From the NCBI RefSeq assembly GCF_001262505.1, contig NZ_KQ410730.1, positions 186,001 to 250,000 of the forward strand: a stretch of DNA of 64,000 nucleotides. The letters run 5' to 3'. Positions within the stretch are counted from its first letter, which is position 1. Every line of letters starts with the position of its first letter. A program made the position numbers and the translations under genes. Source of the DNA: Shinella sp. SUS2 (GTDB taxonomy: Bacteria; Pseudomonadota; Alphaproteobacteria; Rhizobiales; Rhizobiaceae). The notes below the pieces were generated by a model, which was not told where the DNA came from, searched no databases, and was given only the letters and a program-made list of their open reading frames with translations. Of this stretch, positions 40,110 through 48,475 are shown one piece after another.

Positions 40110-41204
40110 ATGCCGAAGCCATTCAGTTTAGCCCGAGTCTCGATCCTTCCCCTGATGCTGGTCCTGCTCACCGGATGCAACATGGTTGTCATGTCGCCGT
40201 CCGGCGACATCGCCGCCCAGCAACGGGACCTGATCGTCGTCTCGACCATTCTCATGCTGATCATCATCGTACCGGTGCTGGCAATGACGCTCTATTTCGC
40301 CTGGCATTACCGCCAGTCGAACACCGCAGCGAAGTACGATCCGGAGTGGCATCATTCGACGGGCCTGGAAGTCGCCATCTGGTCGGCCCCGCTCGCCATC
40401 ATCATCGCGCTCGGGGCCATCACCTGGGTCAGCACCCACAAGCTCGATCCGTACCGGCCGCTGGAGCGGCTCGACGCGGCGCGGCCGGTGACGGAAGAGA
40501 TGAAACCGATCACCGTGGAGGTGGTGGCGCTCGATTGGAAATGGCTGTTCTTCTATCCGGAATACGGCATCGCCACCGTCAACGAGATGGCAGCGCCCGT
40601 CGACGTGCCGATCAACTTCAAGCTCACCGCCTCTTCGGTGATGAACTCCTTCTATGTGCCCGCGCTTGCCGGCATGATCTACACCATGCCCGGCATGGAG
40701 ACGAAGCTGCACGCCGTCATCAACAAGGCGGGCGAATACGAGGGCCTGTCGTCCAACTACAGCGGTGACGGTTTCTCGCACATGCGCTTCAAGTTCCACG
40801 GGGTCGACCAGGCCGGTTTCGAGGCCTGGGTGGCGCGGGTCAAGCAGAACGGCACGGCGCTCAACCGCGACGCCTACCTGAAGCTCGAAAAGCCGAGCGT
40901 GAAGGAGCCGGTGCGCTACTACGCCACTGTCGACAACGGGCTCTACCAGGCTGTGCTCAACATGTGCGTGCGCGACGGCCAGATGTGCATGAAGGACATG
41001 ATGCACATCGACATGATGGGCGGCGCCGGCAAGGAAAGCCACGACAACAAGGCCAAGCTCGAGCACGACAACCGCCATGCCGAGGACGAGGCGCCCGCCG
41101 CCACCTTCCCCGAGACCGGCAATCCCGCGCGCAGCGAAGAACCGGCCGAGGGCGTCGAGGAGAACCCGGCAACGATGAACCACGACGCGCACCAGTCGCA
41201 CTAG
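40110..41204 (+). CDS. cyoA: Cytochrome bo3 quinol oxidase subunit II
   Basis: A 364-aa lipoprotein subunit. The signal peptide ends in a lipobox L-T-G-C (Cys about residue 21), followed by two membrane helices (about 37-62 and 85-105) and a periplasmic cupredoxin domain. CuA ligands are absent, as expected for quinol rather than cytochrome c oxidases. The C-terminus (about 305-364) is rich in Met, His and Asp/Glu (MCMKDMMHIDMM, then scattered His to NHDAHQSH), an extension longer than in E. coli CyoA. ATG 40110 is preferred over an in-frame ATG at 40065 because it starts the signal peptide. First gene of cyoABCD. Confidence 0.95.
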   Translation: MPKPFSLARVSILPLMLVLLTGCNMVVMSPSGDIAAQQRDLIVVSTILMLIIIVPVLAMTLYFAWHYRQSNTAAKYDPEWHHSTGLEVAIWSAPLAIIIALGAITWVSTHKLDPYRPLERLDAARPVTEEMKPITVEVVALDWKWLFFYPEYGIATVNEMAAPVDVPINFKLTASSVMNSFYVPALAGMIYTMPGMETKLHAVINKAGEYEGLSSNYSGDGFSHMRFKFHGVDQAGFEAWVARVKQNGTALNRDAYLKLEKPSVKEPVRYYATVDNGLYQAVLNMCVRDGQMCMKDMMHIDMMGGAGKESHDNKAKLEHDNRHAEDEAPAATFPETGNPARSEEPAEGVEENPATMNHDAHQSH

Positions 41205-41306
41205 CCGCGCTGGTCGCACCAGTTTTCATTGCGCCCGCCGGCTGCGGCGGGCGCGCAAGGCCCAAGGTCCCACCGGGCCGCCTACGCAACGATATTGGAC
41301 GATCCC

Positions 41307-43310
41307 ATGTTCGGCGACATCAGCCTCACGCAATTCATCTTTGGACGGCTCACCTGGGAAGCGATCCCCTACCACGAGCCCATCCTCGTCGTGACCTTCG
41401 CGGTCGTGGCGCTGGGCGGCATCGCGCTTCTCGGCCTGATCACCAAGTTCAAGCTCTGGGGCTATCTCTGGAACGAGTGGTTCACGTCGGTCGATCACAA
41501 GAAGATCGGCATCATGTATATCATCCTCGCCATCGTCATGCTTGTGCGTGGCTTTGCCGATGCCATCATGATGCGCATCCAGCAGGCGATCGCCTTTGGC
41601 GGCAACGAGGGCTATCTCAACGCCCATCACTACGACCAGATCTTCACCGCCCATGGCGTGATCATGATCTTCTTCGTGGCGATGCCCTTCGTCACCGGCT
41701 TCATGAACTATGTCGTGCCGTTGCAGATCGGCGCGCGTGACGTCTCCTTCCCGTTCCTGAACAATTTTTCCTTCTGGATGACGACGGCCGGCGCGGTCAT
41801 CATCATGATGTCGCTGTTCGTCGGCGAATTCGCGCGCACCGGCTGGCTCGCCTATCCGCCGCTTTCGGGCGCGGACTACAGTCCCGGCGTCGGCGTCGAC
41901 TACTACATCTGGGGGCTACAGGTCGCCGGTGTGGGCACGACCTTGTCCGGGATCAACCTGATCGCGACCATCGTGAAGATGCGCGCGCCGGGCATGACCT
42001 TCATGAAGATGCCGGTCTTCACCTGGACCGCGCTCTGCACCAACATCCTGATCGTCGCGACCTTCCCGATCCTGACGGCGACGCTCGCCCTCCTGTCGCT
42101 CGACCGTTACGTGGACACGAACTTCTTCACGAACGACCTCGGCGGCAACCCGATGATGTATATCAACCTCATCTGGATCTGGGGCCATCCGGAGGTCTAC
42201 ATCCTCGTTCTGCCGGCCTTCGGCATCTTCTCCGAGGTGGTCGCGACCTTCTGCGGCAAGCGGCTCTTCGGCTACACGTCGATGGTCTATGCCACCTGCG
42301 TGATCATGATCCTCTCCTATCTCGTCTGGCTGCACCACTTCTTCACCATGGGTTCGGGCGCGTCCGTCAACGCCTTCTTCGGCATCACGACGATGATCAT
42401 CTCGATCCCGACGGGGGCGAAGATGTTCAACTGGCTCTTCACCATGTATCGCGGGCGCATCCGCTACGAGGTGCCGATGCTGTGGACGGTCGGCTTCATG
42501 GTGACCTTCGTCATCGGCGGCATGACGGGTGTGATGCTAGCCATCCCCCCGGCCGACTTCGTGCTGCACAACTCGCTGTTCCTCATCGCCCATTTCCACA
42601 ACGTCATCATCGGCGGCGTGCTGTTCGGGCTGATGGCGGGCGTCGTCTACTGGTTCCCCAAGGCCTTCGGCTACAAGCTCGATCCCTTCTGGGGCAAGAT
42701 GAGCTTCTGGTTCTGGCAGATCGGCTTCTTCTTCGCCTTCATGCCGCTCTATGTGCTCGGCCTGATGGGCGTCACCCGCCGTGTCAGCCAGTTCGAGGAT
42801 CCCTCGCTGCAGATCTGGTTCATCATCGCGGCCTTCGGTGCCTTCCTGATCGCGCTCGGCATCAGCTCCTTCATCGTCCAGCTCGTCGTCAGCTACTTCA
42901 AGCGCGACCAGCTGCGCTGCGACAGCGGCGACCCGTGGGACGGCCGCACGCTCGAATGGTCGACCTCCTCGCCGCCGCCGGACTACAACTTCGCCTTCAC
43001 CCCCGTCGTGCACGACCACGATAGCTGGTACGACATGAAGAGCCGCGGCTACGAGCGTCCGCTCGGCGGGTTCCGGCCGATCCACATGCCGAAGAACACC
43101 GGTACGGGCGTCATCCTGTCGGCCATCAGCGTCGTGCTCGCCTTCGCGCTGATCTGGTACATCTGGTGGCTGGCGGCGCTCGCCTTCGTCGGCATCGTCG
43201 CCGTGTCGATCGCCCACACCTTCAACTACGACCGCGACTTCTTCATCCCCGCCGACACCGTGACGGCGACGGAGGATGCGCGCACGAAACTGCTTGAAGA
43301 ACGGACCTGA
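41307..43310 (+). CDS. cyoB: Cytochrome bo3 quinol oxidase subunit I
   Basis: Catalytic heme-copper subunit (667 aa, about 15 membrane helices) that reduces O2 and pumps protons. CuB/active-site motifs are clear: [14 protein letters not shown] (about residues 293-306, with the His-Tyr pair), [11 protein letters not shown] (about 342-352) and HFHNVIIGG (about 430). The N-terminal extra helix and C-terminal region fit the quinol oxidase type. ATG 41307 matches the family N-terminus ([20 protein letters not shown]). cyoC starts three bases after the stop. Confidence 0.96.
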   Translation: MFGDISLTQFIFGRLTWEAIPYHEPILVVTFAVVALGGIALLGLITKFKLWGYLWNEWFTSVDHKKIGIMYIILAIVMLVRGFADAIMMRIQQAIAFGGNEGYLNAHHYDQIFTAHGVIMIFFVAMPFVTGFMNYVVPLQIGARDVSFPFLNNFSFWMTTAGAVIIMMSLFVGEFARTGWLAYPPLSGADYSPGVGVDYYIWGLQVAGVGTTLSGINLIATIVKMRAPGMTFMKMPVFTWTALCTNILIVATFPILTATLALLSLDRYVDTNFFTNDLGGNPMMYINLIWIWGHPEVYILVLPAFGIFSEVVATFCGKRLFGYTSMVYATCVIMILSYLVWLHHFFTMGSGASVNAFFGITTMIISIPTGAKMFNWLFTMYRGRIRYEVPMLWTVGFMVTFVIGGMTGVMLAIPPADFVLHNSLFLIAHFHNVIIGGVLFGLMAGVVYWFPKAFGYKLDPFWGKMSFWFWQIGFFFAFMPLYVLGLMGVTRRVSQFEDPSLQIWFIIAAFGAFLIALGISSFIVQLVVSYFKRDQLRCDSGDPWDGRTLEWSTSSPPPDYNFAFTPVVHDHDSWYDMKSRGYERPLGGFRPIHMPKNTGTGVILSAISVVLAFALIWYIWWLAALAFVGIVAVSIAHTFNYDRDFFIPADTVTATEDARTKLLEERT

Positions 43311-43313
43311 GCC

Positions 43314-43937
43314 ATGAGCGCGACCCAAGTCCACAATCCCGACGAAAAGCCGGTCTTCTACCTCAAGGACGATCATCACCCGGAAAACAGCACCATGCTG
43401 GGTTTCTGGCTCTACCTGATGAGCGACTGCCTGATCTTCGCCGTGCTGTTCGCAACGCACGGCGTGCTCGGCCGCAACTATGCAGCAGGGCCCTCGCCGG
43501 CCGATCTGTTCGACCTCAATCTCGTCGCCATCAACACGGCGATGCTGCTCCTCTCCTCCATCACCTACGGTTTTGCGATGCTCCAGATGGAGCGGGGCGC
43601 CAAGATGGAGACCCTGGTCTGGCTCGGCATCACCGGCGTCTTCGGCGCGGCGTTCCTGGCGCTGGAGCTCTACGAGTTCTACCACCTGATTGCCGAGGGC
43701 GCCGGCCCGACGCGTTCGGCGTTCCTGTCCTCCTTCTTCACGCTGGTCGGCACGCACGGCCTGCACGTCACCTTCGGCATGATCTGGCTGATCACGCTGA
43801 TGGTGCAGGTGAAGAAACACGGTCTCAACCCCGAGAACCGCCGCCGCCTGATGTGCCTGTCCATGTTCTGGCACTTCCTCGACGTCATCTGGATCGGCGT
43901 CTTCTCCTTCGTCTATCTCCTGGGAGTCCTCGGATGA
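43314..43937 (+). CDS. cyoC: Cytochrome bo3 quinol oxidase subunit III
   Basis: A 207-aa heme-copper oxidase subunit III with five predicted membrane helices (NSTMLGFWLYLMSDCLIFAV is the first, about residues 25-44; GTHGLHVTFGMIW about 147-159). It supports assembly and proton uptake of the complex. Length and topology are normal. Its stop overlaps the cyoD start (ATGA, 43934-43937). Confidence 0.95.
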   Translation: MSATQVHNPDEKPVFYLKDDHHPENSTMLGFWLYLMSDCLIFAVLFATHGVLGRNYAAGPSPADLFDLNLVAINTAMLLLSSITYGFAMLQMERGAKMETLVWLGITGVFGAAFLALELYEFYHLIAEGAGPTRSAFLSSFFTLVGTHGLHVTFGMIWLITLMVQVKKHGLNPENRRRLMCLSMFWHFLDVIWIGVFSFVYLLGVLG

Positions 43938-44332
43938 GCGCCCACCCCACCCACGAAAGCGCCCACGACACCCACCATGCCCACAGCGATGGCCATGGCG
44001 CCGGCCACGGCTCGTTCAAGGGCTACATGATCGGCTTCGTGCTCTCGATCGTCCTGACGGCCATTCCCTTCTGGCTGGTCATGGGCGGCGTGCTCGACAG
44101 CAAGCTTTTCACCGCCGTTCTCGTCATGGGCATCGGCGTGGTGCAGATCGTCGTGCACATGGTCTACTTCCTGCACATGAACCCGCGCTCGGAAGGCGGC
44201 TGGACGATGATGGCGCTGATCTTCACCCTCATCATCGTCGGCATCGCGATCGCCGGCTCGCTCTGGGTCATGCATCACCTCAACACCAACATGATGCCGA
44301 TGACCCACGAGATGATGAAGAACATGCCCTGA
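43934..44332 (+). CDS. cyoD: Cytochrome bo3 quinol oxidase subunit IV
   Basis: A 132-aa protein with three membrane helices (about residues 33-52, 60-80 and 94-115). The N-terminal 26 residues hold nine His (APTHESAHDTHHAHSDGHG region), an unusual His-rich stretch that E. coli CyoD lacks. Subunit IV stabilises the oxidase during CuB and heme assembly. ATG 43934 overlaps the cyoC stop. No heme O synthase gene (cyoE) follows; instead, after a RIME-like element, a SURF1 gene is found. Confidence 0.94.
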   Translation: MSAHPTHESAHDTHHAHSDGHGAGHGSFKGYMIGFVLSIVLTAIPFWLVMGGVLDSKLFTAVLVMGIGVVQIVVHMVYFLHMNPRSEGGWTMMALIFTLIIVGIAIAGSLWVMHHLNTNMMPMTHEMMKNMP

Positions 44333-44388
44333 GCGGGGTGGTGGATGTGCGGGAAAAAATGGACCGCTTTGGCGACCACGCCCCTCTG

Positions 44389-44526
44389 CCCCTCATCCGG
44401 CCTGCCGGCCACTTTCTCCCAGCAAGCGGGGCGAAGGGGATATGCCGCGCCGTTTTTCTCAAGTTGCAACGATCCGTGGGGCAAGTTCCCTCTCCCCGCT
44501 TGCGGGGAGAGGGTTAGGGTGAGGGG
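44389..44526. repeat. RIME-like element (138 bp) between cyoD and SURF1 gene
   Basis: Ends CCCCTCATCCGGCCTGCCGG and TTAGGGTGAGGGG are the same as in the 33427-33563 copy, with an internal hairpin CCCCGCTTGCGGGG. The middle differs, consistent with a mosaic element. It fills most of the gap 44333-44598. Confidence 0.85.
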
Positions 44527-44598
44527 CATTGCCCGGATACAATGGCTCGACGCATCGTGCGGGTCTTCGGCAGAGCAGAGAGGGATACAATAGGCCTG

Positions 44599-45318
44599 AT
44601 GCCCCAACCGTCCCGCCGCGCCCGGCGCCTCCTTACCGGCTTCCTCCTCCTTCTCGTCGCCGCCTTCCTCGCGCTCGGTGCCTGGCAGGTGCAGCGTCTC
44701 TTCTGGAAGCTCGACCTCATTGCCCGCGTCGACAGTCGCGTGAACGCGGACCCCGTGCCGGCGCCTTCACGCGCCGAATGGCCCGGCATTTCCCAGGAAA
44801 AGGACGAGTACCGCCGCGTCACCGCCACCGGCCTCTTCCAGCACGACAGGACGGTGCTGGTGCAGGCCGTGACGGAGCGCGGCGCGGGCTTCTGGGTGCT
44901 GACGCCGCTCCGCCTGCCGGACGAGACGATCGTGCTGATCAACCGCGGCTTCGTGCCTGCGGACCGACGCGAGCCCGCCGACCGCATCGCCAGCGAACTT
45001 GCCGCCGGCCCCGTCGCGGTGACGGGCCTCCTCAGGCTCAGCGAACCCGGCGGCGCGTTCCTGCGCGCCAACGACCCGGCCGGGGATCGCTGGTTCTCCC
45101 GCGATGTCGCCGCCATCACCGCTGCAAAGGGCCTTACCGATGTCGCGCCCTATTTCATCGATGCGGACGCGACGGCAAATCCCGGCGGCCTGCCGGTCGG
45201 CGGCATGACTGTCATCGCCTTCCGCAACAGTCACCTCGTCTACGCGCTGACCTGGTTCGCGCTGGCGGCCATGAGCGCGGCGGCCGTCTGGGCCGTGCAT
45301 CGCCGGAAGCTTGTTTAG
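44599..45318 (+). CDS. SURF1 family oxidase assembly protein (239 aa)
   Basis: Helps insert heme into heme-copper oxidases. The layout is typical: an N-terminal membrane helix (about residues 11-32, LLTGFLLLLVAAFLALGAWQ), a periplasmic domain with VTATGLFQHDRTVLV and INRGFVPADRR, and a C-terminal helix (LTWFALAAMSAAAVW, about 215-230). The SURF1 signature GxWQxxRxxWK is visible as GAWQVQRLFWK. ATG 44599 starts just before the first helix. The position after cyoABCD fits a role in bo3 assembly. The ribosome site is weak and repeat-derived, and upstream in-frame ATG 44542 is a less likely alternative. Confidence 0.9.
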   Translation: MPQPSRRARRLLTGFLLLLVAAFLALGAWQVQRLFWKLDLIARVDSRVNADPVPAPSRAEWPGISQEKDEYRRVTATGLFQHDRTVLVQAVTERGAGFWVLTPLRLPDETIVLINRGFVPADRREPADRIASELAAGPVAVTGLLRLSEPGGAFLRANDPAGDRWFSRDVAAITAAKGLTDVAPYFIDADATANPGGLPVGGMTVIAFRNSHLVYALTWFALAAMSAAAVWAVHRRKLV

Positions 45319-45452
45319 CCCCGCCGTCTTTATGAAATCCCTATCTTCCCCGCTGCTTTTCCCAATCGAGAAGTTATGTCGGCACGCCTAGCTTGAAGGT
45401 CGAAGCCACCGCCGGATACGGCCCTGGCCTCGACATTCCAGGAGGCGCCCTG

Positions 45453-45647
45453 ATGCGCAAAGACCAGCCTGACCCGTCCCTGCCGCCGCTCTCGACGCGG
45501 ATGATCTTTCTGAACCACCGCGTGCGCATGCACGAAAACGCCGCAAGGCGGTTCCGCCGGGCGGATGCGACGCCGCGGCCCGCCACGACCTGGGCGCTGC
45601 TCGCGGCTCTTGCCGCCCTGGCGCTGCTGGCGGTGGCCCATGCCTAG
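45453..45647 (+). CDS. Small protein with C-terminal membrane helix (64 aa)
   Basis: A hydrophilic, basic N-terminal part (residues 1-44, with HRVRMHENAARRFRR) is followed by one membrane helix (TWALLAALAALALLAVAHA) ending at the C-terminus. AGGAGG lies nine bases upstream of ATG 45453. The last eight bases overlap the next gene, so they are co-translated. No family is recognised. It is probably tail-anchored in the inner membrane and starts a run of five closely packed genes to 47412. Confidence 0.7.
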   Translation: MRKDQPDPSLPPLSTRMIFLNHRVRMHENAARRFRRADATPRPATTWALLAALAALALLAVAHA

Positions 45648-46056
45648 GCTTTCTCCGTGGCAATTGCCGGCTGCCGTGCCGGAAATCCTGCCCGCCGATA
45701 CCGATGCGCTCGCCGCGCGCCTCGCCACCGTGCCGCGCCTGCGCGAACATCATCTCTGGGAGGTGCTGCGCATCCTGCCCTCGCTTGCCGAAGCGCGCGA
45801 AGACATCGGGTTCCGCCGCGCCTTCCGCATCCTGATGGAGCGTGACGACCTCGACGGCGCAAGCCGGGCGCTGGTTGCCGCCGCGCGCCCCGCCCGCCGG
45901 CTCGACCGGCTGCAGGCGCTCGACGGCGTGTGGATCGCCCGCATCGTCTTCCTGGAGGCCGAGCGACGCCGCGCCGTCGCCGTGCATGGCGACCGGCGCG
46001 CCGCCGTCATGGCCGCCCTGGTGGCGCTCGATCGCCCCGCCCCCTCACAACACTGA
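45640..46056 (+). CDS. Uncharacterised soluble protein (138 aa)
   Basis: No known domain recognised. The protein is rich in Arg, Ala and Leu, probably all helical (LREHHLWEVLRILPSLAEAR, then LDRLQALDGVWIARIVFLEA), and lacks signals or membrane segments. ATG 45640 overlaps the previous gene by eight bases, and the DapA-like gene follows 12 bases after its stop. Codon use looks like that of neighbouring genes. The function is unknown. Confidence 0.7.
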   Translation: MPRLSPWQLPAAVPEILPADTDALAARLATVPRLREHHLWEVLRILPSLAEAREDIGFRRAFRILMERDDLDGASRALVAAARPARRLDRLQALDGVWIARIVFLEAERRRAVAVHGDRRAAVMAALVALDRPAPSQH

Positions 46057-46068
46057 AAGGACAATCCC

Positions 46069-46989
46069 ATGCCGGAGCATCGGCGCCGCATTCCCGTTCA
46101 GGGCCTCATTTCCGATCTCGTCACGCCCTTTTCCGGCGAGGCGGTGGACCACGCGGCGCTCGCCGCCCTCATCGACTGGCAGATTGCGAGCGGCGTTTCC
46201 GGCATCGCCGTCTGTGGTCGGCTGGGCGAGGGGCCGGCGCTTGGCCGCGAGGAGCGCCGCGCCGTGCTCGCGACGGCGGTCCGCAGCGCCGGCCTTGCCG
46301 TGCCCGTGCTTGCCGCCGTCGGCACCTATGCGACGGACGCGACCATAAGACTGGCGCTCGATGCGGAAGAAGAGGGCGCGGACGGACTGGTTATCGCGAC
46401 GCCCTACTACAGCAAGCCGACGCAGAAGGGCATCATCGCCCATATCAGCGCCGTGGCGGAGGCGACGGCGCTGCCGATCCTGGCGCTCGCCGATCCCGCG
46501 ACAACGCGTTCGGACGTCACGGCCGAAACCCTTTGGGCACTCAGCGAGATCGTGGGCATCCACGGCTTCGTCGACGCATCCGGCGACATGGCGCGGCTCG
46601 CCGTGATCGACCGCAGGCTGCGCGAGCGGCTGGCGCTCTATTCCGCCCATGATGCGACCGCCTTCGCCTTCAACGTGCTCGGCGGAAGCGGCACGCTGTC
46701 GCCGGCCGCAAACCTTGCGCCGCGCCTGACGAGCGCCATGCACCAGGCGCTCAGGACCCGCAACATCGACCTTGCGCTCGACCTGAAGGATCGCCTCACG
46801 CCGCTCTTTGCCGCACTCGGCGATACGCCCGACCCGGCCGTGGTCAAACACGGGCTCTCGCCCGTGCTCGGCCTTTCCGAGACGGTGCGGCTGCCGCTGG
46901 TGCCCGCCTCATCCGCGATGGGCGCGTCGGTGCGCCGGGCGCTTGCCGGCCTGCCGGAATGCGCCGCGCAGCTTGCCAGGGCGAGCTGA
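46069..46989 (+). CDS. DapA/DHDPS-family protein lacking the Schiff-base lysine (306 aa)
   Basis: The sequence follows the TIM-barrel dihydrodipicolinate synthase/N-acetylneuraminate lyase family throughout (LVTPFSGEAVDHAALAALID at the N-terminus; TPYYSKPTQKG about residues 110-120). The catalytic Lys, normally in G-(I/V)-K-(D/E)-A-(S/T)-G, is Val168 in GFVDASGD, and the T-T-G-E phosphate-loop threonines are replaced in VCGRLGEG. The Tyr of TPYY is kept. Classical aldolase activity is therefore unlikely. It may be a regulator, a binding protein or an enzyme using another mechanism. It sits inside the five-gene run 45453-47412. Confidence 0.82.
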   Translation: MPEHRRRIPVQGLISDLVTPFSGEAVDHAALAALIDWQIASGVSGIAVCGRLGEGPALGREERRAVLATAVRSAGLAVPVLAAVGTYATDATIRLALDAEEEGADGLVIATPYYSKPTQKGIIAHISAVAEATALPILALADPATTRSDVTAETLWALSEIVGIHGFVDASGDMARLAVIDRRLRERLALYSAHDATAFAFNVLGGSGTLSPAANLAPRLTSAMHQALRTRNIDLALDLKDRLTPLFAALGDTPDPAVVKHGLSPVLGLSETVRLPLVPASSAMGASVRRALAGLPECAAQLARAS

Positions 46990-47000
46990 GGGACCGGCAC

Positions 47001-47147
47001 ATGAAAACCAGGAAGAAGGACCGCAAGGCGATCGCCGCCGCGCTGCCACACCCCAAACCCCCGCTGCCGCTGCCGGCGCTGCTTCTGCGCATCGGCCTCA
47101 TCCTCGTCGCCGCGGCGGCCGTGCAGCATTTTCTGCCGCAACCCTGA
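47001..47147 (+). CDS. Small single-helix membrane protein (48 aa)
   Basis: A basic N-terminus (MKTRKKDRKAIAAALPHPKP) precedes one hydrophobic helix (LPALLLRIGLILVAAAAVQHF, about residues 23-43). GAGGGA lies upstream of ATG 47001, which is 11 bases after the DapA-like stop. No family recognised. Its size and position resemble the tail-anchored protein at 45453, so two small membrane proteins bracket the DapA-like gene. Confidence 0.65.
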   Translation: MKTRKKDRKAIAAALPHPKPPLPLPALLLRIGLILVAAAAVQHFLPQP

Positions 47148-47169
47148 TCCATCCCCGAAAGGAAGACCC

Positions 47170-47412
47170 ATGCACCGCCAGACTCGCAAAAACCGCGTCC
47201 GCCGCGCCAGCCGGCCGCCGGAGCCGCCCCGTTTTACCGTCGGCCGCGACCCGCATGGCTGGTGGGTGGTGGAAGACCGCCTCGGTCGCGTCGGCGGCCT
47301 GTTCGCCAGCGAGGAGGCGGCGATGCACTATGCGCTGGAAGAGAGCAACCGTGACCGCGAGGCCGTGCGCCGCCAGCAAATTGGCGCCGCGATCGCGTTC
47401 CGGTTCGCCTAA
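47170..47412 (+). CDS. Small basic protein with W-V-V domain (80 aa)
   Basis: An Arg-rich N-terminus is followed by FTVGRDPHGWWVVEDRLGRV and FASEEAAMHYALEES, a pattern like that of small DUF2188-type domains (short beta strands then a helix); homology is not proven. AAAGGAAG precedes ATG 47170. It is 22 bases after the previous gene and closes the five-gene run. Function unknown. Confidence 0.7.
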   Translation: MHRQTRKNRVRRASRPPEPPRFTVGRDPHGWWVVEDRLGRVGGLFASEEAAMHYALEESNRDREAVRRQQIGAAIAFRFA

Positions 47413-47776
47413 AAGTCTTACGGCCGGCTGCCGCAGCAGAGCCGGTTTACATCACGAAGGCCCGTTCCCAATCTCCCCGGGGGCGGGCTATTGCCTATGG
47501 AATACATTCGCTGCCCCCAGCCCCTTCTCCCCGAGGGGGAGAAGGTCGCGGCAGCGGGATGAGGGGGAAGCCGAAGGCTAGAAAAGCCGGGGAGCCATCC
47601 GCGTGCCCCCCTCATCCCCGGCGCAACATGTTGCGCCTGAACCCTTTGGGCCACCTTCTCCCCACGGGGAGAAGGGAAGGTGCGGCCACCGCGCATGCCC
47701 GAGCGATTGCCGGCGCTTGTGGAAAGTGCCGATGGGCAGAGGGGGACTTTGTTCGAAAATCCGCCCGTCCCGCCGG
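47413..47776. repeat. RIME-like pair and palindrome between convergent genes
   Basis: These 364 bases contain half-elements at 47514-47567 and 47606-47676, both with CTTCTCCCC hairpins in opposite orientation. GGCGCAACATGTTGCGCC (47620-47637) is a perfect 18-bp palindrome inside the second. No gene is seen. Confidence 0.8.
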
Positions 47777-48370
47777 TCACCCGAGACTTCTCGCCAGAAT
47801 GCGGGCGAGGGCGGCGACCTCCTGTTCCAGCCGCGCCGGCGTGATGCCGACGAAGCGCCCCTCCAGGCTGATGGCGATGACGCCGTGCACGGCGGAAAAG
47901 AAGGTGCGGGCGCGGATGGCGATGTCCTCGGCGGACGCATCCGGCATGCGCGCCGCCATCGGCACGGCGATGAGGCCGATCAGGAAGGCGTGTTCGGCAA
48001 GGTGCCAGTCGGGCACTGCAACGCCCTCCGGCATGCGATGCTCGAAGAGCGCGGCCCAGAGGTTCTTTTCCGCCAGCGCGAAACGGAGATAGGCGAGCGA
48101 CAGGTTGAGGAACGTTTCCTCGATGCCGGCTTCTTGCGGGATGGCGGTTTCCAGCGCCGTCTCCAGCCGCTTCAGCGTGCCGGAATTGACCGCCAGGATC
48201 AGCCCGTCGAGATCGGGAAACACCGTGTAGAGCCCGCCGAGCGCCGATCCCGCCCGCTCGGCGATGTCGCGGGCGCGCAGACCCTTCAGCCCCTGGTCGC
48301 GGATAAGGTCCGTGCCGGCGGCGACGAGCCGGGCTTTCAGGTCTTCCTTCTTCGTCCGTGGTCCCGCCAT
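47777..48370 (-). CDS. TetR family repressor of the PspA operon (197 aa)
   Basis: The N-terminal TetR helix-turn-helix is clear (LVAAGTDLIRDQGLKGLRAR, then DIAERAGSALGGLYTVFPD, about residues 15-53), followed by an all-helical ligand/dimer domain; the C-terminal part fits the TetR_C WHG-type (AVHGVIAISLEGRF). It is divergent from pspA with a 105-bp gap carrying three TGAAC-N3-GTTCA palindromes, the probable operators. It therefore likely represses itself and the membrane genes. The ligand is not known; a lipid or membrane-active compound is an inference. Confidence 0.92.
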   Translation of the reverse strand: MAGPRTKKEDLKARLVAAGTDLIRDQGLKGLRARDIAERAGSALGGLYTVFPDLDGLILAVNSGTLKRLETALETAIPQEAGIEETFLNLSLAYLRFALAEKNLWAALFEHRMPEGVAVPDWHLAEHAFLIGLIAVPMAARMPDASAEDIAIRARTFFSAVHGVIAISLEGRFVGITPARLEQEVAALARILARSLG

Positions 48371-48389
48371 CGGCCTCGACTCCTATTTT

Positions 48390-48458
48390 TGAACGTCGTT
48401 CACTTTCTATATTGAACAACGTTCATTTTTATGCGACAAGATTATTGAACATTGTTCA
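48390..48458. promoter_or_regulatory. Three 13-bp TetR operator palindromes
   Basis: TGAACGTCGTTCA (48390-48402), TGAACAACGTTCA (48413-48425) and TGAACATTGTTCA (48446-48458) share the form TGAAC-N3-GTTCA. Centres are 23 and 33 bp apart. The first lies about 20 bases from the TetR start and the third 18 bases from pspA, so they cover both promoters. Confidence 0.85.
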
Positions 48459-48475
48459 TATAGGGAGAGACGCAA

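Noticed and set aside
40110..41204. Cytochrome c oxidase (CuA-containing) subunit II
   Set aside because: No CuA Cys/His/Met ligand set occurs. The lipobox and the gene order with cyoBCD support a quinol oxidase.
46069..46989. Annotation as functional dihydrodipicolinate synthase
   Set aside because: The Schiff-base Lys is Val and the T-T-G-E loop is lost, so the standard reaction is unlikely.
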